In this document: positions 1 to 6,537 of the stretch, piece after piece
Position numbering within the stretch: position 1 is the first letter of the stretch
How the letters are laid out: each line of letters starts with the position of its first letter
Assembly: GCA_964352405.1 (NCBI GenBank)
Contig: CAYGRY010000093.1
Coordinates: forward strand, 1 to 9,037
Direction of reading: 5' to 3'
DNA from: UBA4207 sp964352405
Lineage (GTDB): Bacteria; Bdellovibrionota; Bacteriovoracia; Bacteriovoracales; Bacteriovoracaceae
Length of the DNA: 9,037 nucleotides
Program-made: the position numbers and the translations under genes
The notes under the pieces: generated by a model
Told to the model about the DNA's origin: nothing
Database searches by the model: none
The model's input: only the letters and a program-made list of their open reading frames with translations

Positions 1-3
1 TCA

Positions 4-15
4 GATCACCTCCTC
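4..15 (-). promoter_or_regulatory. Very strong Shine-Dalgarno for an off-window minus-strand gene
   Basis: Read on the minus strand, these bases are GAGGAGGTGATC, close to the full complement of the 16S rRNA 3' tail. Seven bases after the GGAGG the window ends on an A, which would be the first base of an ATG if the next bases are TG. The simplest reading is that a gene divergent from rarA starts exactly at the left edge. That the plus strand here is the end of a 16S gene is less likely, because the usual G before GATCACCTCC is an A and rarA follows directly. Confidence 0.5.
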
Positions 16-72
16 TTTCGTTCATTAAGGCCCAGAAACCAGGCGCAAAAGGCTACAATTTCTTGTCCGGGT

Positions 73-101
73 AAATTAGGATGCAATCACGCTTCAGTCA
101 A
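73..101 (-). promoter_or_regulatory. Candidate minus-strand promoter for the off-window gene
   Basis: On the minus strand TTGACT (96-101, 5 of 6 to the -35 consensus) is followed after 17 bases by TAATTT (73-78), a weak -10 matching 3 of 6. It points at the strong ribosome binding site at the left edge. The spacing is ideal but the -10 is poor. No convincing plus-strand promoter for rarA was found in the same 115 bases. Confidence 0.25.
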
Positions 102-115
102 TGTAATAAAGGGAT

Positions 116-1399
116 ATGAGCAGGAAAAATGACCAACAAAGCACCTTTTTTGATGAAGACGAGCCAATTATCGCTCAAACAGCCGATTCCGCGCCGCAAA
201 ATCAACCCCTCGCCCATAAAGCCCGGCCAGATTCATTGGAATTCTTCCATGGCCAAGACCATGTCTTTGAACGCTTTAGTTTTCTAAAATCAAAGAATTT
301 TCCAAGCCTTATTTTATGGGGACCTCCTGGTACGGGTAAAACGACTCTCGCCGCTTTACTGGCGAAACAAAGTGGTAAAGATCTTTACCGCTTTAATGCT
401 GTTCTTGGTGGTGTTGCTGATTTAAAAAAATTAATTGCCTCCGCACTCGATATGAAAAAATCACTTAAACGTGAATCTATTATTTTTGTCGATGAAATTC
501 ACCGTTTTAATAAAGCTCAACAGGATGCCCTTCTTCCTTATGTGGAAGCTGGTGAGTTTACTTTTATTGGAGCTACTACAGAAAATCCAAGATCAAGTGT
601 AAATCGTGCTCTTATTTCTCGCGTAAAAATTATTGAATTAAAAAAGCTGACTGAGTCTGCTCTAGTTTCTATTTTAAAAGATGCCAATCAAAAGTTTGAA
701 CTCAATCTTCCAGTTAATGTTTTAGAAACGATTGCTGATTATGCTTCGGGTGATGCGCGAGCAGCGCTTGGCACACTTGAGATTGCCGCCGCTTCAAATG
801 TCACCGATACGAATGAAGTTAAAAGACTTATCCTAGAAAACGTTCGCGATTATGATCGTAATCAAAACCGTCATTACGATGTTATCTCAGCATTTATTAA
901 ATCCATGCGCGGAAGTGACCCTCAAGCTGCCCTTTTGTGGTTGGCCGTCATGATCGATGGCGGAGAAGACCCAGTCTTTATCGCAAGACGATTAGTCATC
1001 TTTGCCAGTGAAGATGTAGGCAATGCTGATCCAACTGCCCTTCAGCTAGCCGTTAATGCCCTTCATACCGTTGAAAAAATTGGTATGCCTGAAGCACGCA
1101 TCCCACTTGGCCAAGCAACTACTTATCTAGCCAGTACTGTTAAAAGTAATGCCGCTTATAATGGCATCAACGCTGCTCTCGAGTTTGTGCAGGAAAATCC
1201 AACGATTGAAGTACCGACTCATTTAAGAAATCATCATCCCGATAATGCTAATTATAAGTATCCTCCAAGCTACCCTGGCTCCTTTGTAGAGCAATCCTAT
1301 AGCCAGCAAAAGATCCCACAGTTCTATAAGCCCACAGATTTTGGTCTAGAAAAGCGTTTAAAAGAGCGTCTAGCGGCACTTTGGAATAGTGCTCAGTAA
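116..1399 (+). CDS. rarA: Replication-associated recombination protein A (AAA+ ATPase)
   Basis: RarA (MgsA) is a clamp-loader-like AAA+ ATPase of the RarA/WRNIP1 family that acts in the cytoplasm at stalled forks and single-strand gaps. Seen in the 427-residue product: Walker A GPPGTGKT (69-76), Walker B IIFVDEIHR (122-130), sensor 1 GATTENP (152-158), arginine finger SR (168-169) and sensor 2 GDAR (212-215). The C-terminal tetramerisation half has the typical RRLVIFASEDVGNADP (291-306). Length is near the family norm (about 430-450). ATG 116 is the first start after an in-frame stop at 107-109; AAAGGG sits only two bases upstream, so initiation may be modest. A 30-residue tail precedes the usual PLAHKARP block and contains QQSTFF, which could be a degenerate sliding-clamp motif. 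The next gene starts 80 bases downstream on the same strand. Family assignment is secure. Confidence 0.97.
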   Translation: MSRKNDQQSTFFDEDEPIIAQTADSAPQNQPLAHKARPDSLEFFHGQDHVFERFSFLKSKNFPSLILWGPPGTGKTTLAALLAKQSGKDLYRFNAVLGGVADLKKLIASALDMKKSLKRESIIFVDEIHRFNKAQQDALLPYVEAGEFTFIGATTENPRSSVNRALISRVKIIELKKLTESALVSILKDANQKFELNLPVNVLETIADYASGDARAALGTLEIAAASNVTDTNEVKRLILENVRDYDRNQNRHYDVISAFIKSMRGSDPQAALLWLAVMIDGGEDPVFIARRLVIFASEDVGNADPTALQLAVNALHTVEKIGMPEARIPLGQATTYLASTVKSNAAYNGINAALEFVQENPTIEVPTHLRNHHPDNANYKYPPSYPGSFVEQSYSQQKIPQFYKPTDFGLEKRLKERLAALWNSAQ

Positions 1400-1416
1400 A
1401 CTTTACAAGACGACTT

Positions 1417-1422
1417 TATAAT
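1417..1422 (+). promoter_or_regulatory. Perfect -10 box upstream of the solenoid gene
   Basis: TATAAT at 1417-1422 lies in the 80-base gap after rarA and would start a transcript near 1429, giving a leader of about 50 bases. No good -35 stands 16-18 bases upstream, so it would need an activator or be weak. It is the best promoter candidate for the gene at 1480. Confidence 0.35.
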
Positions 1423-1479
1423 GCGGCACACCCAAAGTAATATATCTTATCTTTTATCAGAATCATTTGGGGAGCCTCC

Positions 1480-4176
1480 ATGCGTACACGCAATATCATT
1501 GCTGCATTCTATGTAGCTGCATCACTTTCTAGTGCCGTTGCAATGGCAAAAGACTCTGGCTTTCGTTACCACGTTGGAACAAGTCAGTGTATTAATCAAA
1601 AAGGTGACCAAGGATTTAACAAGGGATTTTTTGGTGAATGTGGGGACATCACGGCCATCAAGCTCTTTAGACAACGCAAGATCGATAACGCTGATTTGAA
1701 GTATGCCAACTTAAGAGGGATTCAAATCAATGGCCTTGATTTTTCTAATAAAGATTTATCAGGAGCGGATTTAACTGGAGCCAACCTTATTGCAACAGAC
1801 CTATCTGCTGCTTTTTTGACTGATGCTAAATTAGAAAAGGCTAAGTTTAACGATGATACCAAATTACCATTTTCACTAGAAGAAGCCACGGCTCGCGCGA
1901 TGATCAATATTGACTTCGTTGGCGACAGGCCGGTTGATGACAGTATTCTTGATGATATCCTCACTGCTGAAAATCCAGCTGATTTAGCTATTCAATTAAG
2001 CGAAATTCGTCGCGCTTCAGATTCTTATCACGCACGAGTTCGTCATGTTTTTGAAAGCTCAAAAAAATTGAACGCTGCTCAGATCATGGCTTTTATGGAT
2101 GCCAATTTTGCACAAAAAGAAACTATCAATGATATCTATGATCAAGTCGCCGAGAATAATGCATCGGAAGAACCAGATGCTGAACTTAACGAAAGACTTG
2201 TTAAAGAATTTCACCAACAAAGAGAGTGGGCTTCATTTGCCAATGCGATCTTATTAGAAGCTATTAATGATAAAATCGATCTTAAAAAAGAATCAAGAAC
2301 TCAAGCTCTAAGTCTCGCCTCAAGAGCAATTCCATTCACAAGCGATCTATCAAGTAGCATCATCTTTAATAAATTAATTGAAGCTCACGAATTTAAAGAG
2401 GTCGAGGACAAGCTCGCCTTAATTAATGCTGCCAATAAGTCAGGTGCCTTTAGCCTTGCTGGTAGAACTACACTTCAGCTTATCGAACTTAAGGGAGAAG
2501 TTACTCTAGACACAATCCTTGAAGCTGCTGATGAATTTTTCAAAGAGCGTAACCAAGGCCTTGGAGAGCTTTTTGCTCGTGGGGTTGCAAAACTTAAAGA
2601 TCTTCAAGTTGAAGAACTTATGATGCTTGTTAAACGCGCACCAGATATTAAAAATGAAATCGTAGCAGCAGGTATTAATAAACTTGATTCTATAAATGCT
2701 GATCAAGCCTCTTTATTACTAGATGTTTCGACCTATGGAACAAAAGACTTAGTTCTTAAAAAGTTTTTCTCATTGAATGATGAAGTAAGCTATGACAACT
2801 TCACAAAATTGATTTCAAAAGCAAATTCTGAAAAGAATAGTTTGATTGCTGCTAATATCAATAAGATTACGAATCTTTCTCCAGAACAAGCTGCTAGTGT
2901 TATAGCTCTTGCTTCTTACGGTGGAAAAGATGTTGCTGCAAAGGTTTACTTAGATGCGCTAACGAATAAAATCTCAGCTGCCCAACTGATTGCCATCGCT
3001 AAAAACTCAAATCAAGAGCGTAACAGTATTCTTGCCAATTACATGGGTAAACTAAATGATTTAAATGCAATTTCAACTGTGGCCCTTGCCAATAATGCTA
3101 GCTACGGCGGAAAAGACGTCGTCATTAATAACTTTTTGACTCGTTTTCAAGGACAAGCAACAACCTCACAGATCATTGCTTTAGCCAAAGCTGCTAATCA
3201 AGAAGGAAATTCAATTTTAGCGAATCATCTTTCTTCTGTAACAGACCTTAATCCTAATAATATTGCTCTTATCGCCAATGCTGCCAATTACGGTGGTAAA
3301 GACCTTGTTATTTCTAATTATTTAAAAGCCTTTAAGCCAAGTCTTTCTTCTGCCCAAATTATCGTGATTGCTCGCGCTGCCAATCAAGACGGCAACACAA
3401 TTTTGAGTACCAACCTTGAGCTTATCAATGATATGTCTGTCGACACGATCATTTCTTTAATGAATGCTGCATCTTATGGAGCCAAAGACACTATAATGAT
3501 GTCTTTCATTAACAAATACACAACGACAATTTCAGCTGAAGACATTATCCGTTTAGCGAAGAAGGCTAATAGCCAGGGTACTTCGATGATGATGGCGAAT
3601 CTAGCAAAAGTTAGTCCGTTTAATCTTCAGGCAACTCTTACTCTTGTTAATGCTCTTTCGTATGGCAACAAAGATATCGTGATTAAACGTTTCATTGACT
3701 CTCAGGACAACTTAACAACAGATCAGATCCTTACACTAGCTTCAAGAAGTTCGAATATTGCTGACAGTGTTAGAACTCAGTATCTCTCTAAAATTAGTGA
3801 TCTTAATCAACAAAATATCTTAAGATTGGCAGCAACTCTTTCTTACGGAAACAAAGACTTTGTTCTTGATTTTTATCTAAAGAAAGCTTCAACTCTATCA
3901 ACGGCTGAGCTTATCCAAATAGCAAGAGCGTCTTCGAATAAGACGCAAGAGTTTGTAACGAGTGGTCTTAAAAAGGTAAATAATCTAACTGTTGCCAACG
4001 CTTTAACAATGAAAGGTTTCTTCTCTTACGGTTCTCTAGACGTTTACTTGTTATCTACTCTTGAGTTGGTGACTGACCTTAATCAGACTAATCTAATGAG
4101 TATGGCAAACAGTGCTTCAAGTGCAAAAGATAGAATTATAGCCAGAGGAATGGAGATTCTTTTATCAAGACAGTAA
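1480..4176 (+). CDS. Exported pentapeptide-repeat / alpha-solenoid repeat protein
   Basis: I do not recognise this 898-residue protein as a named gene. It starts with a Sec signal peptide, probably cut after AMA (residue 23), so it acts outside the cytoplasm. A small domain with two cysteines (37, 54) follows. Residues 71-125 are eleven pentapeptides of the A(D/N)Lxx type (ADLKY, ANLRG, KDLSG, ADLTG, ANLIA), which normally fold as a short right-handed beta-helix. From about residue 250 to the end lies an alpha-solenoid built from about 31-residue units of two alternating types, one beginning YGGKD and the other close to NQEGNS. ATG 1480 has a good ribosome binding site (GGGGAG, five bases away). 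There are no transmembrane segments beyond the signal peptide, no lipobox and no catalytic motif. Such architecture usually means a binding scaffold. A surface or periplasmic structural role is inference only. Confidence 0.85.
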   Translation: MRTRNIIAAFYVAASLSSAVAMAKDSGFRYHVGTSQCINQKGDQGFNKGFFGECGDITAIKLFRQRKIDNADLKYANLRGIQINGLDFSNKDLSGADLTGANLIATDLSAAFLTDAKLEKAKFNDDTKLPFSLEEATARAMINIDFVGDRPVDDSILDDILTAENPADLAIQLSEIRRASDSYHARVRHVFESSKKLNAAQIMAFMDANFAQKETINDIYDQVAENNASEEPDAELNERLVKEFHQQREWASFANAILLEAINDKIDLKKESRTQALSLASRAIPFTSDLSSSIIFNKLIEAHEFKEVEDKLALINAANKSGAFSLAGRTTLQLIELKGEVTLDTILEAADEFFKERNQGLGELFARGVAKLKDLQVEELMMLVKRAPDIKNEIVAAGINKLDSINADQASLLLDVSTYGTKDLVLKKFFSLNDEVSYDNFTKLISKANSEKNSLIAANINKITNLSPEQAASVIALASYGGKDVAAKVYLDALTNKISAAQLIAIAKNSNQERNSILANYMGKLNDLNAISTVALANNASYGGKDVVINNFLTRFQGQATTSQIIALAKAANQEGNSILANHLSSVTDLNPNNIALIANAANYGGKDLVISNYLKAFKPSLSSAQIIVIARAANQDGNTILSTNLELINDMSVDTIISLMNAASYGAKDTIMMSFINKYTTTISAEDIIRLAKKANSQGTSMMMANLAKVSPFNLQATLTLVNALSYGNKDIVIKRFIDSQDNLTTDQILTLASRSSNIADSVRTQYLSKISDLNQQNILRLAATLSYGNKDFVLDFYLKKASTLSTAELIQIARASSNKTQEFVTSGLKKVNNLTVANALTMKGFFSYGSLDVYLLSTLELVTDLNQTNLMSMANSASSAKDRIIARGMEILLSRQ
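2725..4173 (+). repeat. Tandem coding repeat, about 61-62 codons per double unit
   Basis: The clearest part of the solenoid. The tyrosine of the recurring (S/N)YGxKD motif falls at residues 419, 480, 542, 604, 666, 728, 789 and 850, giving steps of 61, 62, 62, 62, 62, 61 and 61 residues. Between each pair lies a second half-unit of similar pattern that lacks YG (for example ANQEGNSILANHL, ANQDGNTILSTNL). A last degenerate half-unit (SSAKDRIIARG) ends the protein 30 residues after the final YG. The repeats have diverged at the DNA level, so the array is old and not slippage-prone. Earlier, weaker units extend it back to about residue 250. Confidence 0.8.
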
Positions 4177-4177
4177 G

Positions 4178-4981
4178 CTAAGGGGAATATCCTTTGGTGT
4201 CTTCTAAGCAATTTTGATCGTACATAATATTATTTCCACTAAGCATGATCTGCTGAACAAAAAGCAGCAGATCTGACTTTCCTTCATTCTTCCAGTACAT
4301 GACACAATTTGGATTATCGCAGTGATTGCCATGCTCAACGTCTTTATGAGGCGTCGACATATTAAGACCATTATCAACGAGGCCCACGACGTGACCAAAC
4401 TCATGCACTAGAGTTGATTGCTCCATGAATCTTGCAACAGTAGATGGTGAACCTTGAGAAGCATTATCAACAACGTCTTTAAAGATAGCAATTAAAGTTG
4501 TCCCCGCAATGCTGACCCCAACAATCCCCGGACTAGTGACTCCCTCTTGAGAGTAATATCCGTTTATAAAAACCACAAAAACTGAAGCCTGTGTGCCTGA
4601 AGTGATTGATTTTCGATATTTACTTTCTAGGGCCTGAAGATCTTCAATACTCCAAGTTGATTTATTCTGCGCTGGAATTGCCGTCATTTGATCAAGTGTT
4701 TTTGGTACAACAAGTGAGTATTCACCCTCACGGTTCTTAAAGACTTCTTTTATATTAGATTCAAAAATATCCCAATATGGTTTGCCGTTAGAGCGATTCC
4801 CAGCGTAAGGAGTTGCACTAGGCTCGTAGACCACTTCGATTTCCATCAATGACATAGACTTATAAAGAAGCTTTAAGTTCTCTTCACTTTGCCTATCGAT
4901 TAGGATGATTTCAACTTCTGAGTGTTTGTTTCCACACCCAGCAACAAGAAAGAGAACCAAAAAAAAGGAGACAATTTTCAT
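4178..4981 (-). CDS. Metzincin-type zinc metalloprotease lipoprotein
   Basis: A 267-residue predicted lipoprotein. Its signal peptide ends in the lipobox LVAGC, with the lipidated cysteine at 16. The zinc motif is HEFGHVVGLVD (193-203): H193, E194 and H197 form the HExxH core, and G200 and D203 complete a HExxHxxGxxD metzincin signature. A candidate Met-turn follows at CVMYW (226-230, M228), and C221 and C226 (CDNPNC) are probably disulfide-bonded. It likely hydrolyses proteins at the cell envelope; the substrate is unknown. ATG 4981 is fixed by an in-frame TAA two codons upstream; AAGGAG is only two bases from the ATG, unusually tight. It lies 46 bases downstream of the small exported gene on the same strand, so the two are probably co-transcribed. 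Its stop is one base from the convergent solenoid gene's stop. The exact peptidase family is not certain. Confidence 0.85.
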   Translation of the reverse strand: MKIVSFFLVLFLVAGCGNKHSEVEIILIDRQSEENLKLLYKSMSLMEIEVVYEPSATPYAGNRSNGKPYWDIFESNIKEVFKNREGEYSLVVPKTLDQMTAIPAQNKSTWSIEDLQALESKYRKSITSGTQASVFVVFINGYYSQEGVTSPGIVGVSIAGTTLIAIFKDVVDNASQGSPSTVARFMEQSTLVHEFGHVVGLVDNGLNMSTPHKDVEHGNHCDNPNCVMYWKNEGKSDLLLFVQQIMLSGNNIMYDQNCLEDTKGYSP

Positions 4982-5027
4982 GTCTCCTTATCGATCTATT
5001 TAAATTTAAAATTAAAAAAGTCAGTTA

Positions 5028-5429
5028 TTAATCCCAACGATTATAGACAACGTGAACCTTCGTCATTTGGTCACGTGTAACAAAGAAATAACCAAGGTTT
5101 GATTCAATATAACAAGCCATTGAAGTTGGAATGTGTGGAGCTAGCATTTGGCAACGTGATTTAGAACGACCAAGTGCTCCTCTGCCGAAATTAACTTGTG
5201 AACGGCTACAGCCTTTTTTCTCAAGCATCGCTTTAACGTAATGAATACCAGAAGCAAGGTGGTCATTACCAAAATAACGATCATTGATCTCATCAACGTT
5301 TAAAGTGTAGGCAAAGCTATCTGAAGCATTGTTATGAGTAAGAATTTCAAGGCACTCAACAGCTGAGTCGGCTTGGGCATTAAAGCTTAGAGAAACGGCC
5401 AATAGGCCTAAAAAGGCTAAAATCTTCAT
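5028..5429 (-). CDS. Small exported protein with four cysteines, unknown function
   Basis: Not recognised. The reading frame is open back to 5525, but the true start is taken as the ATG at 5429. It has an AGGAG ribosome binding site nine bases upstream and begins a clean Sec signal peptide (MKILAFLGLLAVSLSFNAQA, cut after residue 20). The longer frame would put 32 charged residues before that signal. The 133-residue precursor yields a mature protein of about 113 residues with cysteines at 26, 74, 93 and 106, enough for two disulfides, and a basic middle section (GRGALGRSKSRC). No enzymatic motif is visible. It is the first gene of a likely two-gene minus-strand unit with the metalloprotease, and it shares a divergent intergenic region with endonuclease I. 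A secreted partner or inhibitor of the protease is possible but unsupported. Confidence 0.75.
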   Translation of the reverse strand: MKILAFLGLLAVSLSFNAQADSAVECLEILTHNNASDSFAYTLNVDEINDRYFGNDHLASGIHYVKAMLEKKGCSRSQVNFGRGALGRSKSRCQMLAPHIPTSMACYIESNLGYFFVTRDQMTKVHVVYNRWD

Positions 5430-5454
5430 TAAAATACTCCTGAAAAGGTGCGAC

Positions 5455-5484
5455 TTTATAGCTTGACGATTTTGCTTTCGCCAA
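5455..5484 (-). promoter_or_regulatory. Candidate promoter for the small exported gene
   Basis: On the minus strand TTGGCG (5479-5484) and TATAAA (5455-5460) are separated by 18 bases. Transcription would start near 5448, leaving about 19 bases of leader that carry the AGGAG site. The -10 matches 5 of 6 and the -35 matches 4 of 6. It would drive this gene and probably the metalloprotease gene behind it. Confidence 0.45.
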
Positions 5485-5551
5485 GGAATTCTTGATCTTT
5501 TTTGTAAGTAACTGAAAATACACAAATATCGAATCTAATTAGCTCAAACTT

Positions 5552-5583
5552 AAAAAAGGTATTAGCAAAAGTAATACTTTTTT
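5552..5583. promoter_or_regulatory. Bulged palindrome overlapping the endonuclease promoter
   Basis: The left arm AAAAAAGGTATTA (5552-5564) pairs with the right arm TAATACTTTTTT (5572-5583) across a 7-base centre, with one extra G in the left arm. It covers the -35 of the endonuclease promoter and ends one base before its -10, so it is placed like an operator. Read on the plus strand it also resembles an A/T-rich hairpin, but no gene ends here, so a terminator role is unlikely. Confidence 0.35.
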
Positions 5584-5590
5584 GTATGAT
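5562..5590 (+). promoter_or_regulatory. Sigma-70-like promoter of endonuclease I
   Basis: TTAGCA (5562-5567) and TATGAT (5585-5590) are separated by exactly 17 bases. Predicted transcription start is about 5597, giving a leader of about 45 bases to the GTG at 5642. The ATG at 5586 therefore lies inside the -10 box and cannot be the start of the coding region. Confidence 0.5.
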
Positions 5591-5641
5591 GGGCCCGCGA
5601 ATGAACAAAGCCCCGGCTTTAAACTAGAAGAAGGTTCCACT

Positions 5642-6472
5642 GTGAAGACCCTTAGCCTCTTAGTTATCCTCTTTGCCCTTATCCCAGCTGCTAATGCACT
5701 TAGCACTTACTACCCTGCCGAATTTAAATCAAAAATGCACGACATCAAAAACAATGAACTTAAAGAAGAGATCTTTAAAGTTCTTGATATGAAACATGTT
5801 GGTGGCAAAAATGAAGACATCCTTGTTAGCAATTGTGGACAAGGACAAGGCCGTTGTTACTCTCAGCGTGTTCTTGGTTATACCGCTGCTAGAAAAGTTA
5901 TGTTTGGTAAACTTCATTTAGAACAAACTGAAAACGGTAGCTACTACGTTAAAGACGTTTACTGTCGCGTTCAGTATGACAACAGAGTTGGTGTTGGCCC
6001 AGATCGTATTCCTAATCATGCTGATATTAACTGCGAGCACACTTGGCCACAGAGTAAATTCAACTCACGCTTTCCAAGTGAGATGCAAAAATCAGACATC
6101 CATCATCTTTACCCAACTAACTCCCGTGCCAATAGTGTTCGTGGAAATTACGAGTTCGGTGAAGTTAATAATGAAGACTCAGGTCTTTGTGAGCCTTCTG
6201 CAGTTGGCGGCGAAAGATCAAATGGTGGTGGTCACTATTTCGAACCACCAAGCGAGCACAAAGGTAACGTTGCTAGATCATTATTCTATTTCTCAGTTCG
6301 CTACCAATTACCAATCAGCGAACGCCAAGAAAGAACTCTAAAAGAGTGGCACAAAGCCGATCCTGTCGATGCAGAAGAAATGGAACGTAACGATACTATT
6401 CATTACATTCAAGGCAATCGTAACCCTTTCATCGATATGCCTGACTTAGTTGATTCAATCGACAACTTCTAA
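5642..6472 (+). CDS. Secreted endonuclease I (Endonuclease_1 family, beta-beta-alpha-metal nuclease)
   Basis: A periplasmic or secreted non-specific DNase related to E. coli EndA and Vibrio Dns/Vvn, which cuts duplex DNA with Mg2+ through a beta-beta-alpha-metal finger. From the GTG at 5642 the product is 276 residues. A signal peptide is cut after ANA (residue 19). Family motifs are NCEHTWPQS (130-138), DIHHLYPTN (152-160) with SRANSVRGNY (161-170), FEPPSEHKG (200-208) and GNRNPFID (258-265). H133 is the likely general base. Cysteines at 65, 72, 108, 131 and 183 fit export. The frame is open back to 5582, but that stretch contains the promoter. GTG 5642 has AGAAGAAGG seven bases upstream and starts the signal peptide directly. 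No terminator separates it from the gene 65 bases downstream. Likely role is digestion of extracellular DNA. Confidence 0.95.
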   Translation: MKTLSLLVILFALIPAANALSTYYPAEFKSKMHDIKNNELKEEIFKVLDMKHVGGKNEDILVSNCGQGQGRCYSQRVLGYTAARKVMFGKLHLEQTENGSYYVKDVYCRVQYDNRVGVGPDRIPNHADINCEHTWPQSKFNSRFPSEMQKSDIHHLYPTNSRANSVRGNYEFGEVNNEDSGLCEPSAVGGERSNGGGHYFEPPSEHKGNVARSLFYFSVRYQLPISERQERTLKEWHKADPVDAEEMERNDTIHYIQGNRNPFIDMPDLVDSIDNF

Positions 6473-6534
6473 AGGCTGTAACTAGTCTCTAACTATCAGT
6501 AATTATGTCAAAGTTTTGATTAAGCTTATGATTT
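6471..6534 (+). promoter_or_regulatory. Duplicated promoter block, copy 1 (leaderless start)
   Basis: This block matches 7872-7935 without gaps at 45 of 64 positions. Conserved cores are CTCTAA (6487-6492), four bases, CAGTAATTATGT (6497-6508), 18 bases, then TATGAT (6527-6532). The -10-like TATGAT is five bases before the ATG at 6538, so transcription should begin at or next to the start codon. No Shine-Dalgarno is present. No normal -35 is seen at 17 bases; the CAGTAATTATGT core may bind an activator or another sigma factor. Confidence 0.55.
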
Positions 6535-6537
6535 CAT

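Noticed and set aside
2..16. GATCACCTCCT resembles the 3' end of 16S rRNA
   Set aside because: The usual preceding G is replaced, no more rRNA is visible, and no tRNA or spacer follows. The complementary reading as a Shine-Dalgarno explains it better.
1..74. Plus-strand open frame ending in TAA at 72-74 (ending KGYNFLSG), possible 3' end of an upstream gene
   Set aside because: Only 23 codons are visible with no recognisable motif, and the strong minus-strand ribosome binding site in the same bases argues for a divergent gene. Another frame is also open here, so openness alone is not evidence.
1393..1422. CTCAGTAA followed by TATAAT upstream of the solenoid gene, compared with the duplicated promoter block
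   Set aside because: The distance between the elements is 23 bases instead of 30 and the rest of the core is absent, so it is likely coincidence.
1722..2706. Antisense open frames within the solenoid gene (1722-1964 and 2506-2706, minus)
   Set aside because: They mirror pentapeptide and repeat codons of the plus-strand gene, have no ribosome binding site and no plausible protein features.
4167..4203. AAGACA and TGTCTT with an inner AAGG/CCTT at the convergent junction of the solenoid and metalloprotease genes, considered as a terminator
   Set aside because: The stem is broken by unpaired bases, has little GC and lacks a T-run on either side.
4204..4404. Second minus-strand frame inside the metalloprotease gene
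   Set aside because: It overlaps the zinc-site coding region, which is clearly the real frame.
5729..6341. Minus-strand (5729-5917) and plus-strand (5976-6341) alternative frames inside endonuclease I
   Set aside because: Both lie entirely within the well-supported nuclease coding sequence and show no family motif.
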